A DNA stretch of 44,101 nt from Candidatus Woesearchaeota archaeon. GTDB taxonomy: Archaea > Nanobdellota > Nanobdellia > Woesearchaeales > GW2011-AR9. The notes beneath the pieces were generated by a model, which saw only the letters and a list, made by a program, of their open reading frames with translations, was not told the DNA's origin and did not search any database. How positions within the stretch are numbered: position 1 is the stretch's first letter; each line of letters opens with the position of its first letter. This document shows, in pieces, positions 1 through 9,122 of the stretch. The position numbers and the translations under genes were made by a program. The stretch covers positions 1-44,101 of the forward strand of contig JABJOX010000013.1 in NCBI GenBank assembly GCA_018664115.1, read 5' to 3'.

Positions 1-1461
1 CAAACTATTGAATCGATAGAAATTCTTAAAGCCAATAAAGTTCCATTTATTATTGCTGCTAATAAAGTTGATTTGATTCACGGCTGGCAATATGATAAAA
101 GTAAATTACTGATGCAAAACATTAACAGTATGAACACGCAAATGCAAGGCGAATTTGAAAAAAAATTATACGAATTGGTAGGAACAGTTGCTGAACATGA
201 TTTGCAATCAGAACGATTCGATCGAGTAGAAGATTATACTAAACAAATTGCCATTGTTCCTGTTTCCGCACATACCGGCCAAGGAATTCCTGAACTGTTA
301 ATGGTCCTTACTGGATTAGCGCAAAAGTTCTTAGAAAAAAAATTAGAGATTGAAGAAACTGGCAATTGTAAAGGCACAATCTTGGAAGTTAAAGAAGAGA
401 AAGGAATGGGAACAACTTTGGATGCAATTATTTATAATGGCCAATTAAAAGTTAATGACACTTTAGTTATCGGTGGAATAGATCAAGCCATCGTTGTCAA
501 AGTGAGAGCATTATTAGAACCGGCAGAACTATCCGAAATGAGAGAAAAGAAAAGTAGCTTCAAAAACGTTAAACAAGTTACTGCCGCTACAGGTGTAAAA
601 ATTTCTGCTCCGGGGTTAAACGAAGCAATTTCTGGAATGCCAATTATCAGCTGTTCTGGTAAACCTGAAGAAGTAGAAAAATTAAAACAGGAAGTGCAAG
701 AAGAAGTTGGCACAATAGTAACTGAGTGCGATGAATGTGTTGGCGTAATGATTAAAGCTGATACTATCGGCGGATTAGAAGCATTAAGAAACCTATTACA
801 AGAAAAAAATATCCCCATCTCATCTGCTTCGTTAGGAGACTTAACAAAAAAAGATCTTTCTAAACTAGAATCATTAAAAGAAAAAGATGAATTTAGTGCT
901 ATAATTCTTGGATTTAACATTAAAGTATCTGAAGATTTAATAGAACTAACTAAAAGTAAAAAATTAAAAATAATTACTAATGATATTATTTACAAAATAA
1001 TTCAAGATTATGAAGAATATCTTGAAAAACTAAAAAAAGATATTGAAATGCGAAAATTATCAAAACTTGTTCGACCTTGTAAATTTGCAGTCCTTAAAGG
1101 CTATACCTTTAGACAAAGTAATCCAGCCATCATGGGTGTAGAAATAGAAATTGGCCAAATTAAAACTGGCGACCCAATTATGAATAAAGAAGGAAAGCAG
1201 ATTACTTCTGCTAAAAGTATGCAAGAAGGTAAAGATAATATCTCTTTAGCTGAACAAGGCAAACAATTAGCAATGTCTATGGATGGTGTTACCATAGGTA
1301 GACAAGTTGATGAAGGAGACTTTCTTTATACAGACATTCCTGAAGAAGATTTCAGAAAACTAAAAGAAATGAAGAAACATCTCTCTAAAATGGAAATAGA
1401 AGTTCTTAAAGAAGTTGCTGAAATAAAAAGAAAAAACAACCCCGTTTGGGGCGTTGGTTGA
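1..1461 (+). CDS. infB: Translation initiation factor aIF5B (IF-2 family GTPase), 5'-truncated by window start
   Basis: Frame is open from base 1 (QTIESIEILKANKVPFIIAANKVDLIHGW..., with the NKVD G4 motif of the GTPase). IF2/5B domains follow, ending in EIKRKNNPVWGVG*. Confidence 0.95.
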   Translation, partial: QTIESIEILKANKVPFIIAANKVDLIHGWQYDKSKLLMQNINSMNTQMQGEFEKKLYELVGTVAEHDLQSERFDRVEDYTKQIAIVPVSAHTGQGIPELLMVLTGLAQKFLEKKLEIEETGNCKGTILEVKEEKGMGTTLDAIIYNGQLKVNDTLVIGGIDQAIVVKVRALLEPAELSEMREKKSSFKNVKQVTAATGVKISAPGLNEAISGMPIISCSGKPEEVEKLKQEVQEEVGTIVTECDECVGVMIKADTIGGLEALRNLLQEKNIPISSASLGDLTKKDLSKLESLKEKDEFSAIILGFNIKVSEDLIELTKSKKLKIITNDIIYKIIQDYEEYLEKLKKDIEMRKLSKLVRPCKFAVLKGYTFRQSNPAIMGVEIEIGQIKTGDPIMNKEGKQITSAKSMQEGKDNISLAEQGKQLAMSMDGVTIGRQVDEGDFLYTDIPEEDFRKLKEMKKHLSKMEIEVLKEVAEIKRKNNPVWGVG

Positions 1462-1515
1462 ACTGAAAGAATTGAAGTTCAACTTTGTTTTGATCAAACT
1501 TTTGTTAAAAGTTTG
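1458..1515. repeat. Two consecutive inverted repeats (hairpins) after the aIF5B stop
   Basis: TTGAACT(1458-1464)...AGTTCAA(1476-1482), 7-bp stem; CAAACTTTT(1495-1503)-GTT-AAAAGTTTG(1507-1515), perfect 9-bp stem. Confidence 0.8.
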
Positions 1516-1517
1516 TA

Positions 1518-1550
1518 AGGAAACACAACCCAGTCTGGGGCGTTAGTTAA
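1518..1550 (+). pseudogene. Relic copy of the aIF5B 3' end (encodes RKHNPVWGVS*)
   Basis: 33-nt ungapped alignment with 1429-1461 (RKNNPVWGVG*), 27/33 identical; substitutions include synonymous AGA/AGG, CCC/CCA, GTT/GTC and TGA/TAA. Confidence 0.75.
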
Positions 1551-1615
1551 ATTATCCTGTTAAAAACAGAAAAACATAAAAAGAAAGCCAACCTTTCAAT
1601 AAATTCTGAAAACAT

Positions 1616-2095
1616 ATGGAACATATAACTGATTTATTATTAGAAGCGAGAGAAGAACTCAAACGTCTTGAACACATCATTTACGTTAGTCTAAAATACA
1701 CTAGGACTGTTGATGTCATCATTAATGCTTTAGACAGATTAATTGATGTTTATAATTTAACTATTGAAGCACTATTGGAAAAAGCTAAAGATGAAAATAA
1801 AGTTACCGTTTTACCCAAAAGTCCTGCTTTGAGAGCAACAAGATTAACTGAAACATATCCAGAAGATCTAAAACTAAAAAAATATCTTCATTTTTACTCA
1901 TTCTTGAAAACAATTTTAAACTTACCTTACGAAAGAAGAAGAGAATATCGTCGACATGTAACTTTGGTAGTGAGATTAGATAAGCGTACTGCTGAAGCTA
2001 ATATTGATAATCTTACCAATTGTGAACGTTATGTCCATCATTTCTTTGATTATGCTTGGGAATTAGTCCATGGTAAAAAAGTGGAAGAAGATTAA
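1616..2095 (+). CDS. Hypothetical alpha-helical protein (possible paralog of 26234..26722)
   Basis: 159-aa ORF, charged helical composition, no overlapping ORF. Confidence 0.75.
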   Translation: MEHITDLLLEAREELKRLEHIIYVSLKYTRTVDVIINALDRLIDVYNLTIEALLEKAKDENKVTVLPKSPALRATRLTETYPEDLKLKKYLHFYSFLKTILNLPYERRREYRRHVTLVVRLDKRTAEANIDNLTNCERYVHHFFDYAWELVHGKKVEED

Positions 2096-2172
2096 CTACC
2101 ATCTCTAAGAACAAAAATATTAAATACTCTTCCCAATTTTAATCTAATATTAATTTGAAAGAGAGGTTGAAA

Positions 2173-2895
2173 ATGACTCGTTTTATTGCTTTAGTATCAG
2201 GAAAAGGTGGTGTTGGAAAAACCACTACTACATTAAACTTAGGCTATGCACTTAGTAAATTAGGAAGAAAAGTTCTTTTACTTGATGCAAATTTGGTTAC
2301 CCCTAACTTATCTTTACAGTTAGGCATCCTTAATCCAAAAGGAACATTAAACCAATTTTTACGTAGAGAAAAAAATATTTCTGAAATAACTTATTTGCAC
2401 GAATCAGGGATATCATTAATTCCTTCTTCACCTTCATATGCAGAATACCAAAAAACAAATCCTCAAAAACTAACTGAAATTTTTGAACATTTAGATAATG
2501 CTGCAGATTTTGTTCTTATTGATTCTCCCTCTGGGTTAGGTTATGAAGTTAATCAAGTTCTAAAAAATAGTGACGAAATTTTAGTGGTAGTTAATCCTAA
2601 TTTAAGTTCAGTTATGGATGCGTTAAAAACAATCCAGTTAGCAAAAACAAATGATAACATCATTGGTGGTATAATTCTAAATATGAGTCATAATGGTAGG
2701 AATGAACTTAAACCTGAAGAAGTCGCCAATATTTTAGGACATCCAATTATTGCTAATATTAAACATGATCGTAAAATCAGAAAATCTTTACATAGACAAG
2801 CACCATTAACCCACATTTATCCTCGTTCAAGATCTGCTAAAGAATTTAAACGAATCGCTGAATTTATCAGCCTTAATCGTCTTTTACAAGAATGA
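2173..2895 (+). CDS. minD: MinD/ParA-type P-loop ATPase
   Basis: Deviant Walker A GKGGVGKTT and DSPSGLG Walker B region. ATG at 2173 follows GAGAGGT, a better start than the upstream TTG at 2155. Confidence 0.9.
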   Translation: MTRFIALVSGKGGVGKTTTTLNLGYALSKLGRKVLLLDANLVTPNLSLQLGILNPKGTLNQFLRREKNISEITYLHESGISLIPSSPSYAEYQKTNPQKLTEIFEHLDNAADFVLIDSPSGLGYEVNQVLKNSDEILVVVNPNLSSVMDALKTIQLAKTNDNIIGGIILNMSHNGRNELKPEEVANILGHPIIANIKHDRKIRKSLHRQAPLTHIYPRSRSAKEFKRIAEFISLNRLLQE

Positions 2896-3392
2896 AAGAA
2901 AAAAGAAAGATGGATTTGCAAGAGAAAGGTTGGAATGAGAACGAAATAAAAAAAGCTGAAAGTATTTTGGAAAAAGAAGAAAAACATGATACCCATTTCT
3001 CAAAAATAGTTTTCTGGAGTGCTTTGGTAGTAATTATCTTCGCTAACTTACTAGTTTCATTAATCTTAATCCCCTTCTTAATTGTTTTAAACAAATGGCT
3101 TCTTTACACCACCATCGTTATTTTAGCGGGTACAGTGGGTTTCCTTTATAATTTTTTGATCACAGACATTGGCCATTTAGAAAAAAAACATCATCTTACA
3201 GCAGCAATTATTATTCCTATTCTTGCCTTAGCCAATATGACTATAATGGTTTTTGTTTCTAACAGATTTATCAGAGATTTAAAAGTCGATAATGTTCAAC
3301 ATAACATCTGGATAACTGCAATTGTCTTTGCTGTAGCGTTCATTCTCCCTTACCTTCTTGACCAAATTAGAATAAAATTAAAATCAAATTAA
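2892..3392 (+). CDS. Hypothetical multi-pass membrane protein
   Basis: 166-aa ORF with about 4 hydrophobic segments; overlaps the minD stop by 4 nt. Confidence 0.75.
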   Translation: MKEKRKMDLQEKGWNENEIKKAESILEKEEKHDTHFSKIVFWSALVVIIFANLLVSLILIPFLIVLNKWLLYTTIVILAGTVGFLYNFLITDIGHLEKKHHLTAAIIIPILALANMTIMVFVSNRFIRDLKVDNVQHNIWITAIVFAVAFILPYLLDQIRIKLKSN

Positions 3393-3733
3393 CTTCCAAT
3401 TCCAATTAAAACAATTCCAAAAATTATTCCTGTTAAAGAAAAATATTTCCACTTGTTCATTTTTTCTCCTAAATATTTAACAGAAAGAATGGTGGTCCAA
3501 ATATAAGTTAAAGAAACTAAAGGATAAACTACGCTTAACTGTTCCATGCTTAAAACTATAAGATAAAAAACAGTAGCAATAATGTAAAGAAATAACCCAT
3601 CCCAAAAATCAATACTGAATAACAATTTCTTAAAGGTGTATTTAATTGTTCCTTTTTTCATCACTGCAGTTCCAGTCGCACCAATAAATGAACCCACAAA
3701 AATAATTGCTAAAGCTAGAAGATTAACCATCAA
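3389..3733 (-). CDS. DMT/SMR-like (EmrE/EamA family) half transporter
   Basis: 114 aa, 4 TM; pattern ...VVYPLVSLTYIWTTILSVKYLGEKMN. Confidence 0.75.
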   Translation of the reverse strand: MMVNLLALAIIFVGSFIGATGTAVMKKGTIKYTFKKLLFSIDFWDGLFLYIIATVFYLIVLSMEQLSVVYPLVSLTYIWTTILSVKYLGEKMNKWKYFSLTGIIFGIVLIGIGS

Positions 3734-4106
3734 CTATCACCTTTTCTTTCTTTGAAGCCAACCCTAAAAGACTAACTGAAAATAATATTAATGTCACTCC
3801 CATCCATTTCCAAACATTCATTGTATCTGGAAAAAGCCAGGAAGACAATAAACTTACCCAAACATAACTAGTAGCAATAATGGGAAAAAGTACCGTTAAT
3901 TCCCCATACTTAAAAGCAGAAAGCATCAACAAAAATCCTACTCCATAAAGAACAAACCCTAATATAAAAGGAACATTAAATATTGTCATTAAAGCATCCA
4001 AATTTATTTTATTAATTCCAAATTTCCAAGAAATTTGTCCAATAGAAGTAAAGATTGTACAGAGAACCATTAACAAAATAGCTTTAAATGAATTATTAAT
4101 TATCAT
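3723..4106 (-). CDS. DMT/SMR-like (EmrE/EamA family) half transporter
   Basis: 127 aa, 4 TM; LTVLFPIIATSYVWVSLLSSWLF; overlaps its partner gene by 11 nt. Confidence 0.75.
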   Translation of the reverse strand: MIINNSFKAILLMVLCTIFTSIGQISWKFGINKINLDALMTIFNVPFILGFVLYGVGFLLMLSAFKYGELTVLFPIIATSYVWVSLLSSWLFPDTMNVWKWMGVTLILFSVSLLGLASKKEKVIVDG

Positions 4107-4156
4107 TCTAAACTTTTTCTTAATCCATTTTATAAATTTACTGAAACTATAGAATT

Positions 4157-5743
4157 TTATTCTTTCAATAACTGTTCAATCATCGCAGCGTAAGCAGGTC
4201 TTGCTACAAGTACACCAAAAGAAATACCTACAATCGTAGTGAAAGCAAAACCTTTCAATAACCCTGCCCCAGCAAACCACAGAGGCAACATCCCTGCGCA
4301 AGTTGTTAAGTATGCTCCCATTACAATAAACATTGCATTTTTAATTCTTTTTTTCCAATCAGAGATAACTTCCCCTTTCAATGTTTCATCAGTAATAATG
4401 ATAAGATGATCTACACCAGTACCTGCAACAATAATAATTCCGGCAATCGCTGCTAAATCTAAATTCCAACCAACTAAAGAAGCAAATCCTAAAATTAAAA
4501 CCATCTCAGAGATTATAATAAAAACCATTGGTGCAACAACTTTTATTTTTCTATACCTGATTAAAACAACAGTAATAACCGAAAGAATAGCCAACAAACC
4601 AACAAGAACAATATTATCCAAAAACTCTTTACCTAATGAAGGACTGATTGTGTCCATTTTAACTACATCTAATTTCACTGGTAAACTCCCAGTAATAATA
4701 ATGGTCTGTAATCTTTTCATATTTTTCAAAGCGTCAGTAACCCCGTCTGCTTGTGTTGGACCAGCACCAGCACCAGAAATTTGAATGTTCATGGTTGCTC
4801 TACCTTTTAAGTCTGCCCCAATTCTTAAACGATCAACTTCGTTATCATCAAGATATAAAGCAATATCATCGCTCAAATAACTACCGCCTTCTTCAGACAA
4901 TACAGTTAATTTATCTGTTAATTCTGCTTGCCTTTCTGCAGCCTCTTCACTTAAAGTAATTCCAAAAAAGAAACTACAAGCATAACCACCATCAGAAGTT
5001 TTTGAACAACCTCTTCTTGGATCTATTCCAGAACAATCAGCACTTCTACAAACATAAGTAATATCTTTCTTTCCACCAAAGAAAACTGTTTCATTACCAA
5101 TCTTTGCTTCAAACTTTCCCTGTTGAGATAATAATTCCCTAACTTCATCTTCTGTAACTCCAGCAATTTCAATTAAAATAAAATCTTCCCCTGCTAAATC
5201 AGAAGCTGCTCTAACAATAACATCGCTCAGCCCATAAACGTTTAACCTTTCTTTAAGATTAGCAATCGTAATTTCTAAATCCTCTTCAGAAATTGGTTCA
5301 GCAGGTTTTAATAAAACTCTTGTTCCACCCTCTAAATCTAAACCTTTTCTTAAATTAGAAGTTGGAGCTTGATATATTTTTAATCCTAAATCTATTTCTC
5401 CTGAAACATCTCTCTTTGTTTTAAGAGTGTAAAATCCGTCACTAGTCTCTAGCATTAAACTCCTATTTTCTTTCAGGTTAGAAGTTAATTTATAAAAATC
5501 ATCTGCAGTGTTTATTTTTTCACCGTTAAAAGAAATAATTTTTTCTTTAGCTAACGGCGTTAATTTCGGAGAAGGATTTTGTATCCCTGCTAACTCTGCA
5601 GAAGAATTCTGAACAACACTTCTGATTGTCACTCCCTCATTTCCAAATACTTTCGGATGAATAGAAACAATTGCAAAAACTAAGAAAATAACTAGCATAA
5701 TTACTCTCCAGTTCGAAATGATATTTTTAAGTCTTTGATTCAT
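4157..5743 (-). CDS. secD: Protein-export membrane protein SecD
   Basis: GLDLEGGTRVLL motif, SecD/SecF C-terminal TM domain, adjacent to and overlapping secF. Confidence 0.95.
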   Translation of the reverse strand: MNQRLKNIISNWRVIMLVIFLVFAIVSIHPKVFGNEGVTIRSVVQNSSAELAGIQNPSPKLTPLAKEKIISFNGEKINTADDFYKLTSNLKENRSLMLETSDGFYTLKTKRDVSGEIDLGLKIYQAPTSNLRKGLDLEGGTRVLLKPAEPISEEDLEITIANLKERLNVYGLSDVIVRAASDLAGEDFILIEIAGVTEDEVRELLSQQGKFEAKIGNETVFFGGKKDITYVCRSADCSGIDPRRGCSKTSDGGYACSFFFGITLSEEAAERQAELTDKLTVLSEEGGSYLSDDIALYLDDNEVDRLRIGADLKGRATMNIQISGAGAGPTQADGVTDALKNMKRLQTIIITGSLPVKLDVVKMDTISPSLGKEFLDNIVLVGLLAILSVITVVLIRYRKIKVVAPMVFIIISEMVLILGFASLVGWNLDLAAIAGIIIVAGTGVDHLIIITDETLKGEVISDWKKRIKNAMFIVMGAYLTTCAGMLPLWFAGAGLLKGFAFTTIVGISFGVLVARPAYAAMIEQLLKE

Positions 5744-6618
5744 TTTCTCTTTTTCTCAATATACATTCTTAAAATCCCTACGTTCTGAATCCAGGTCATA
5801 ACTAAATCAACCAATAATCCAATAAATAAGATGATCATAATTTGTTTAACAACTTCACTCTCAACAAATATTAACGCAACTCCAATTGCAACAAGGGTAG
5901 TTGTACTCATTGTTAAACCAGTTTTCATCGCCCCATAAACACGGTCCATCACTGTACCTTCTTTCCTCTTCAATAACCTTGTACTAAGAAGAATATCTGT
6001 ATCAACAGAATAACCAATTAACATTAAAAAAGCAGCAATCCCTGCCGTACTTAATTTTATTCCAGTCAAATTAAAAATTGATAAAGTAACAATGATATCA
6101 GATAATGCAGCTAAGATAACTGCTAAACTTGGAATAATAGTTCTGAAATAAATTAAGACCACTATTCCCATTAATAAGAAAGCGATAATTAAAGCCATAA
6201 AAGTTTGCTTAAAAAAACTATTTCCTAACGCTGAACCCATCACTTCAATACTATAATCCCCTTTACCAAGATTATATTTTTCTGTAACTGCTTTTGTTAA
6301 AGCGTTAATCTCAGAATTTTCCTGTGCATCTGAATCAACAGCAACACTTACAACTTGTCCTGCAGAACTGATTGTTCTTACATTAATATCTGCTTTAGGA
6401 AATTTATCTTGTAAAAATAATCCTAACTCTTCAACATTAACCATGTCTGTTTTGTCAAGAGTAATAGATGAACCACCTTTAAGGGTAATTCCTTTGTTAA
6501 CAAAATCTCCAGTAACAGCTGTTTGAATTCCAATCTGCAATAAAGCTAAGACTAGAATAATAAATGGAATCAGAAGTAATACTTTGTACTTTTGCTCATA
6601 AATATCTTTCAACTTCAT
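5740..6618 (-). CDS. secF: Protein-export membrane protein SecF
   Basis: GITLKGGSSITL and IGYSVDTDILLSTRLLKRKEG motifs typical of archaeal SecF. Confidence 0.95.
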   Translation of the reverse strand: MKLKDIYEQKYKVLLLIPFIILVLALLQIGIQTAVTGDFVNKGITLKGGSSITLDKTDMVNVEELGLFLQDKFPKADINVRTISSAGQVVSVAVDSDAQENSEINALTKAVTEKYNLGKGDYSIEVMGSALGNSFFKQTFMALIIAFLLMGIVVLIYFRTIIPSLAVILAALSDIIVTLSIFNLTGIKLSTAGIAAFLMLIGYSVDTDILLSTRLLKRKEGTVMDRVYGAMKTGLTMSTTTLVAIGVALIFVESEVVKQIMIILFIGLLVDLVMTWIQNVGILRMYIEKKRK

Positions 6619-6713
6619 CTTTCTCTTTAAATTTGTAGATTATATATAAAGATTGTGCTGTTTTACCCTAATCAACCAAAACTTTAATATAAAACTTCAT
6701 TTATTCAAGACCT

Positions 6714-6938
6714 ATGGCAAAAAAAGAATCTAAAGACGAACAAATTGGTTTTCATAAAGGTAGCTTGGCTACTTTAGCTAAAGAACGTGAAGAATTTATG
6801 CGTATTCTGCAAATAGTTGAACAACTAATGCAAATGCACATTAAAGAACTTAAAGATCTTGGCGTTGATTTACAGAAACAAGCAAGTGATGTTACTAAGA
6901 AACTTAAGGGTAAGAAACCAATTGAAGACGTCTTGTAA
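6714..6938 (+). CDS. Hypothetical small protein
   Basis: 74-aa ORF, helical, stand-alone between divergent genes with upstream AT-rich promoter-like DNA. Confidence 0.6.
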   Translation: MAKKESKDEQIGFHKGSLATLAKEREEFMRILQIVEQLMQMHIKELKDLGVDLQKQASDVTKKLKGKKPIEDVL

Positions 6939-6985
6939 AGAAAAAGAAAGATTAAAAAAAAGAAAAAAATATTTTTTCTATTATT

Positions 6986-8959
6986 TTACTTTAACAACAA
7001 AGCTAGTAAGAACAGAATCACTGATAGTAAAATAACAATTCCTGCTACAAACAGTAAAGTCATTCTTAAATTACTAAAGCCTGATTCTTGAACTCCATCT
7101 TGACTGAAATCAGTAAAATCTAAAGGTTGAATCTCAACACTGGACCCACTTGTTTGTGGTGGAATATAATTGTCCAATAAAGTATTATATTGGTTATTAT
7201 CTTCCCCATTAAGAAGGTCGTCAATGTCATCTCTTAGATCTATGATGTCATCTTCAAGCTCTGATAAATCATCTAAAAGACTTTCATCGATATCATCTTC
7301 ATCTTCAAGATCATTAATCATGTCTTCAACATCATTCTCAAGATCTTTCAAATCATCATCTAAATCTTCAAGTTTCTTTTCATACTTCTCAATGTCTTTG
7401 TCGTCATCATCTTTTACTGCTTTCTCGTACTTCTTTTCAAAATAAGTAAAGTCATCTTCATCACTTTCAAACTCATCTTTGTACTCTTCGTACTCAGCTT
7501 CATCAGCAGTTTGATCATCGTCAGCAGGAGTTGAACCATCTTCTCCAGCACTATCACAAGCATCTCCTAATCCATCTCCGTCAGTATCTACTTGAGTAGG
7601 ATTAGCTGCTAATGGACAATTGTCAACTGAATCTAAATGTCCGTCTGCATCAGTATCAACAGGAGTTATAGGATCTACTTCACAAGTAGTAGCATCAAAT
7701 TCCTCTGTAGCTAAAAAGATCACCATCTCTTCAATTAACTGATTAAACTTTTCAGCAAGAGAAGCAAAATCTTCAGCTAATGAATTACCTTGAGCTTCCA
7801 ATTTTAAAACGTGACCATTTAAAGATTCTTCATAACCTGCAGAAAAAATTATAGTAACCGCTAATCCAAACTGAATTGTCTCAGCTTGTTCTTCATCTCC
7901 AGTACACATTGCTGTTTGATAAGCCACTACAGAATCTTCAAACATTCCTTTAAACAGTAAATAAGCATTTTCGCTTTCTCTTAATGCATTCATTAAATCA
8001 TCATCAGGATCAACTGGACCTTCTGGATTATAATCTCTGTCACAAACATTGCCAATACCATCAGCATCAACATCTTCTTGACCAGAATTAGCTACAAAAG
8101 GACAGTTATCTTCTAAATCATAAATTCTGTCTCCATCAGTATCAAGCTCAACTGGGTCAACTGGATCTTCTGGGACATAATCTCTGTCACAAACATTACC
8201 AATACCATCATGATCGAAATCAGCTTGATTTGGATTAACTACTAAAAAGCAATTGTCTTCAGAATCAACAAATCCGTCACCATCAGTATCAACTGAATCT
8301 ACTGGATCAACTGGGTCTTCAGGAACATCTACATAATCAAGATCGCAAACATTACCAATACCATCATGGTCAGCATCTTCTTGACCAAAATTAGAGGTTA
8401 ATATACAATTATCGCAAACATCTCCAATGCCATCATTATCAAAATCAGCTTGATTAGGATTTGCTGTTTCTAAACAGTTATCACAAACATCGCCAACACC
8501 ATCATTATCAGTGTCTTCTTGTTCAGGATTAGCAGTCAAAGGACAATTATCATTTGCTTTATCTACCCCATCACGATCTGCATCGTGTTCATCTAAAATA
8601 GCTACAATTGTATTATAATTGTCAACATCAACAGTTTTTACTTTTTCAAAATCTGCAAGTAATTCATTTAAACTTAATTCTTCAGCTAAACTAATAGCCT
8701 TATTTAAAATTAAAATTTCTCCATACAAAGAACTCTCTAAATTATGTAACCCATTAAGAATTTCTTCTGTAGGACCAATAGCACCAAGTTTAACAAACAA
8801 AAGATTAAAATCTTCGTTTAATGATTCACTTGATAACTTTAATTCACTTAATTTATAACTTAAAATTGCTTCTTGTTCATCATCAGCAAGAACAAATGAA
8901 CTAACTGAAACTAACAAAAGCAAAATAATAAATAAAGATTGTATTTTTTTTGTTATCAT
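6986..8959 (-). CDS. Secreted, membrane-anchored thrombospondin type-3 repeat (Ca-binding) protein with acidic coiled-coil and C-terminal TM
   Basis: Signal peptide MITKKIQSLFIILLLLVSVSSFVLA; repeated DxDxDGxxDxxDNCPxxxNPxQxDxDxDGxGxxCD; acidic D/E-rich coiled-coil; TM LLFVAGIVILLSVILFLLALLLK. ATG at 8959 preferred over 8980. Confidence 0.85.
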   Translation of the reverse strand: MITKKIQSLFIILLLLVSVSSFVLADDEQEAILSYKLSELKLSSESLNEDFNLLFVKLGAIGPTEEILNGLHNLESSLYGEILILNKAISLAEELSLNELLADFEKVKTVDVDNYNTIVAILDEHDADRDGVDKANDNCPLTANPEQEDTDNDGVGDVCDNCLETANPNQADFDNDGIGDVCDNCILTSNFGQEDADHDGIGNVCDLDYVDVPEDPVDPVDSVDTDGDGFVDSEDNCFLVVNPNQADFDHDGIGNVCDRDYVPEDPVDPVELDTDGDRIYDLEDNCPFVANSGQEDVDADGIGNVCDRDYNPEGPVDPDDDLMNALRESENAYLLFKGMFEDSVVAYQTAMCTGDEEQAETIQFGLAVTIIFSAGYEESLNGHVLKLEAQGNSLAEDFASLAEKFNQLIEEMVIFLATEEFDATTCEVDPITPVDTDADGHLDSVDNCPLAANPTQVDTDGDGLGDACDSAGEDGSTPADDDQTADEAEYEEYKDEFESDEDDFTYFEKKYEKAVKDDDDKDIEKYEKKLEDLDDDLKDLENDVEDMINDLEDEDDIDESLLDDLSELEDDIIDLRDDIDDLLNGEDNNQYNTLLDNYIPPQTSGSSVEIQPLDFTDFSQDGVQESGFSNLRMTLLFVAGIVILLSVILFLLALLLK

Positions 8960-9122
8960 TGTAATTTTTCCTCCAATCAATTAAATTACTACCTCTTAGT
9001 GAGACTTCTTTTATAAAGTTTTCGTAAACATCTACTCAAAAGTAACAAATCCTGCGAAAGATTTAAATACCAGCACCATTGGGAAGTAACAAAACAATTA
9101 AAATTACGAGGGTTAAATAAAA

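Noticed and set aside
483-920. Minus-strand 145-aa ORF inside aIF5B
   Set aside because: Antisense to a clear conserved CDS; S/N-rich low-information translation typical of spurious antisense ORFs. The same reasoning applies to 1101..1295, 2873..3094, 16101..16349 and 37136..37441.
7170-7445. Plus-strand Ser-rich 91-aa ORF
   Set aside because: Mirror of the Asp/Glu-rich GAT/GAA codons of the TSP3-repeat protein; an antisense artefact.
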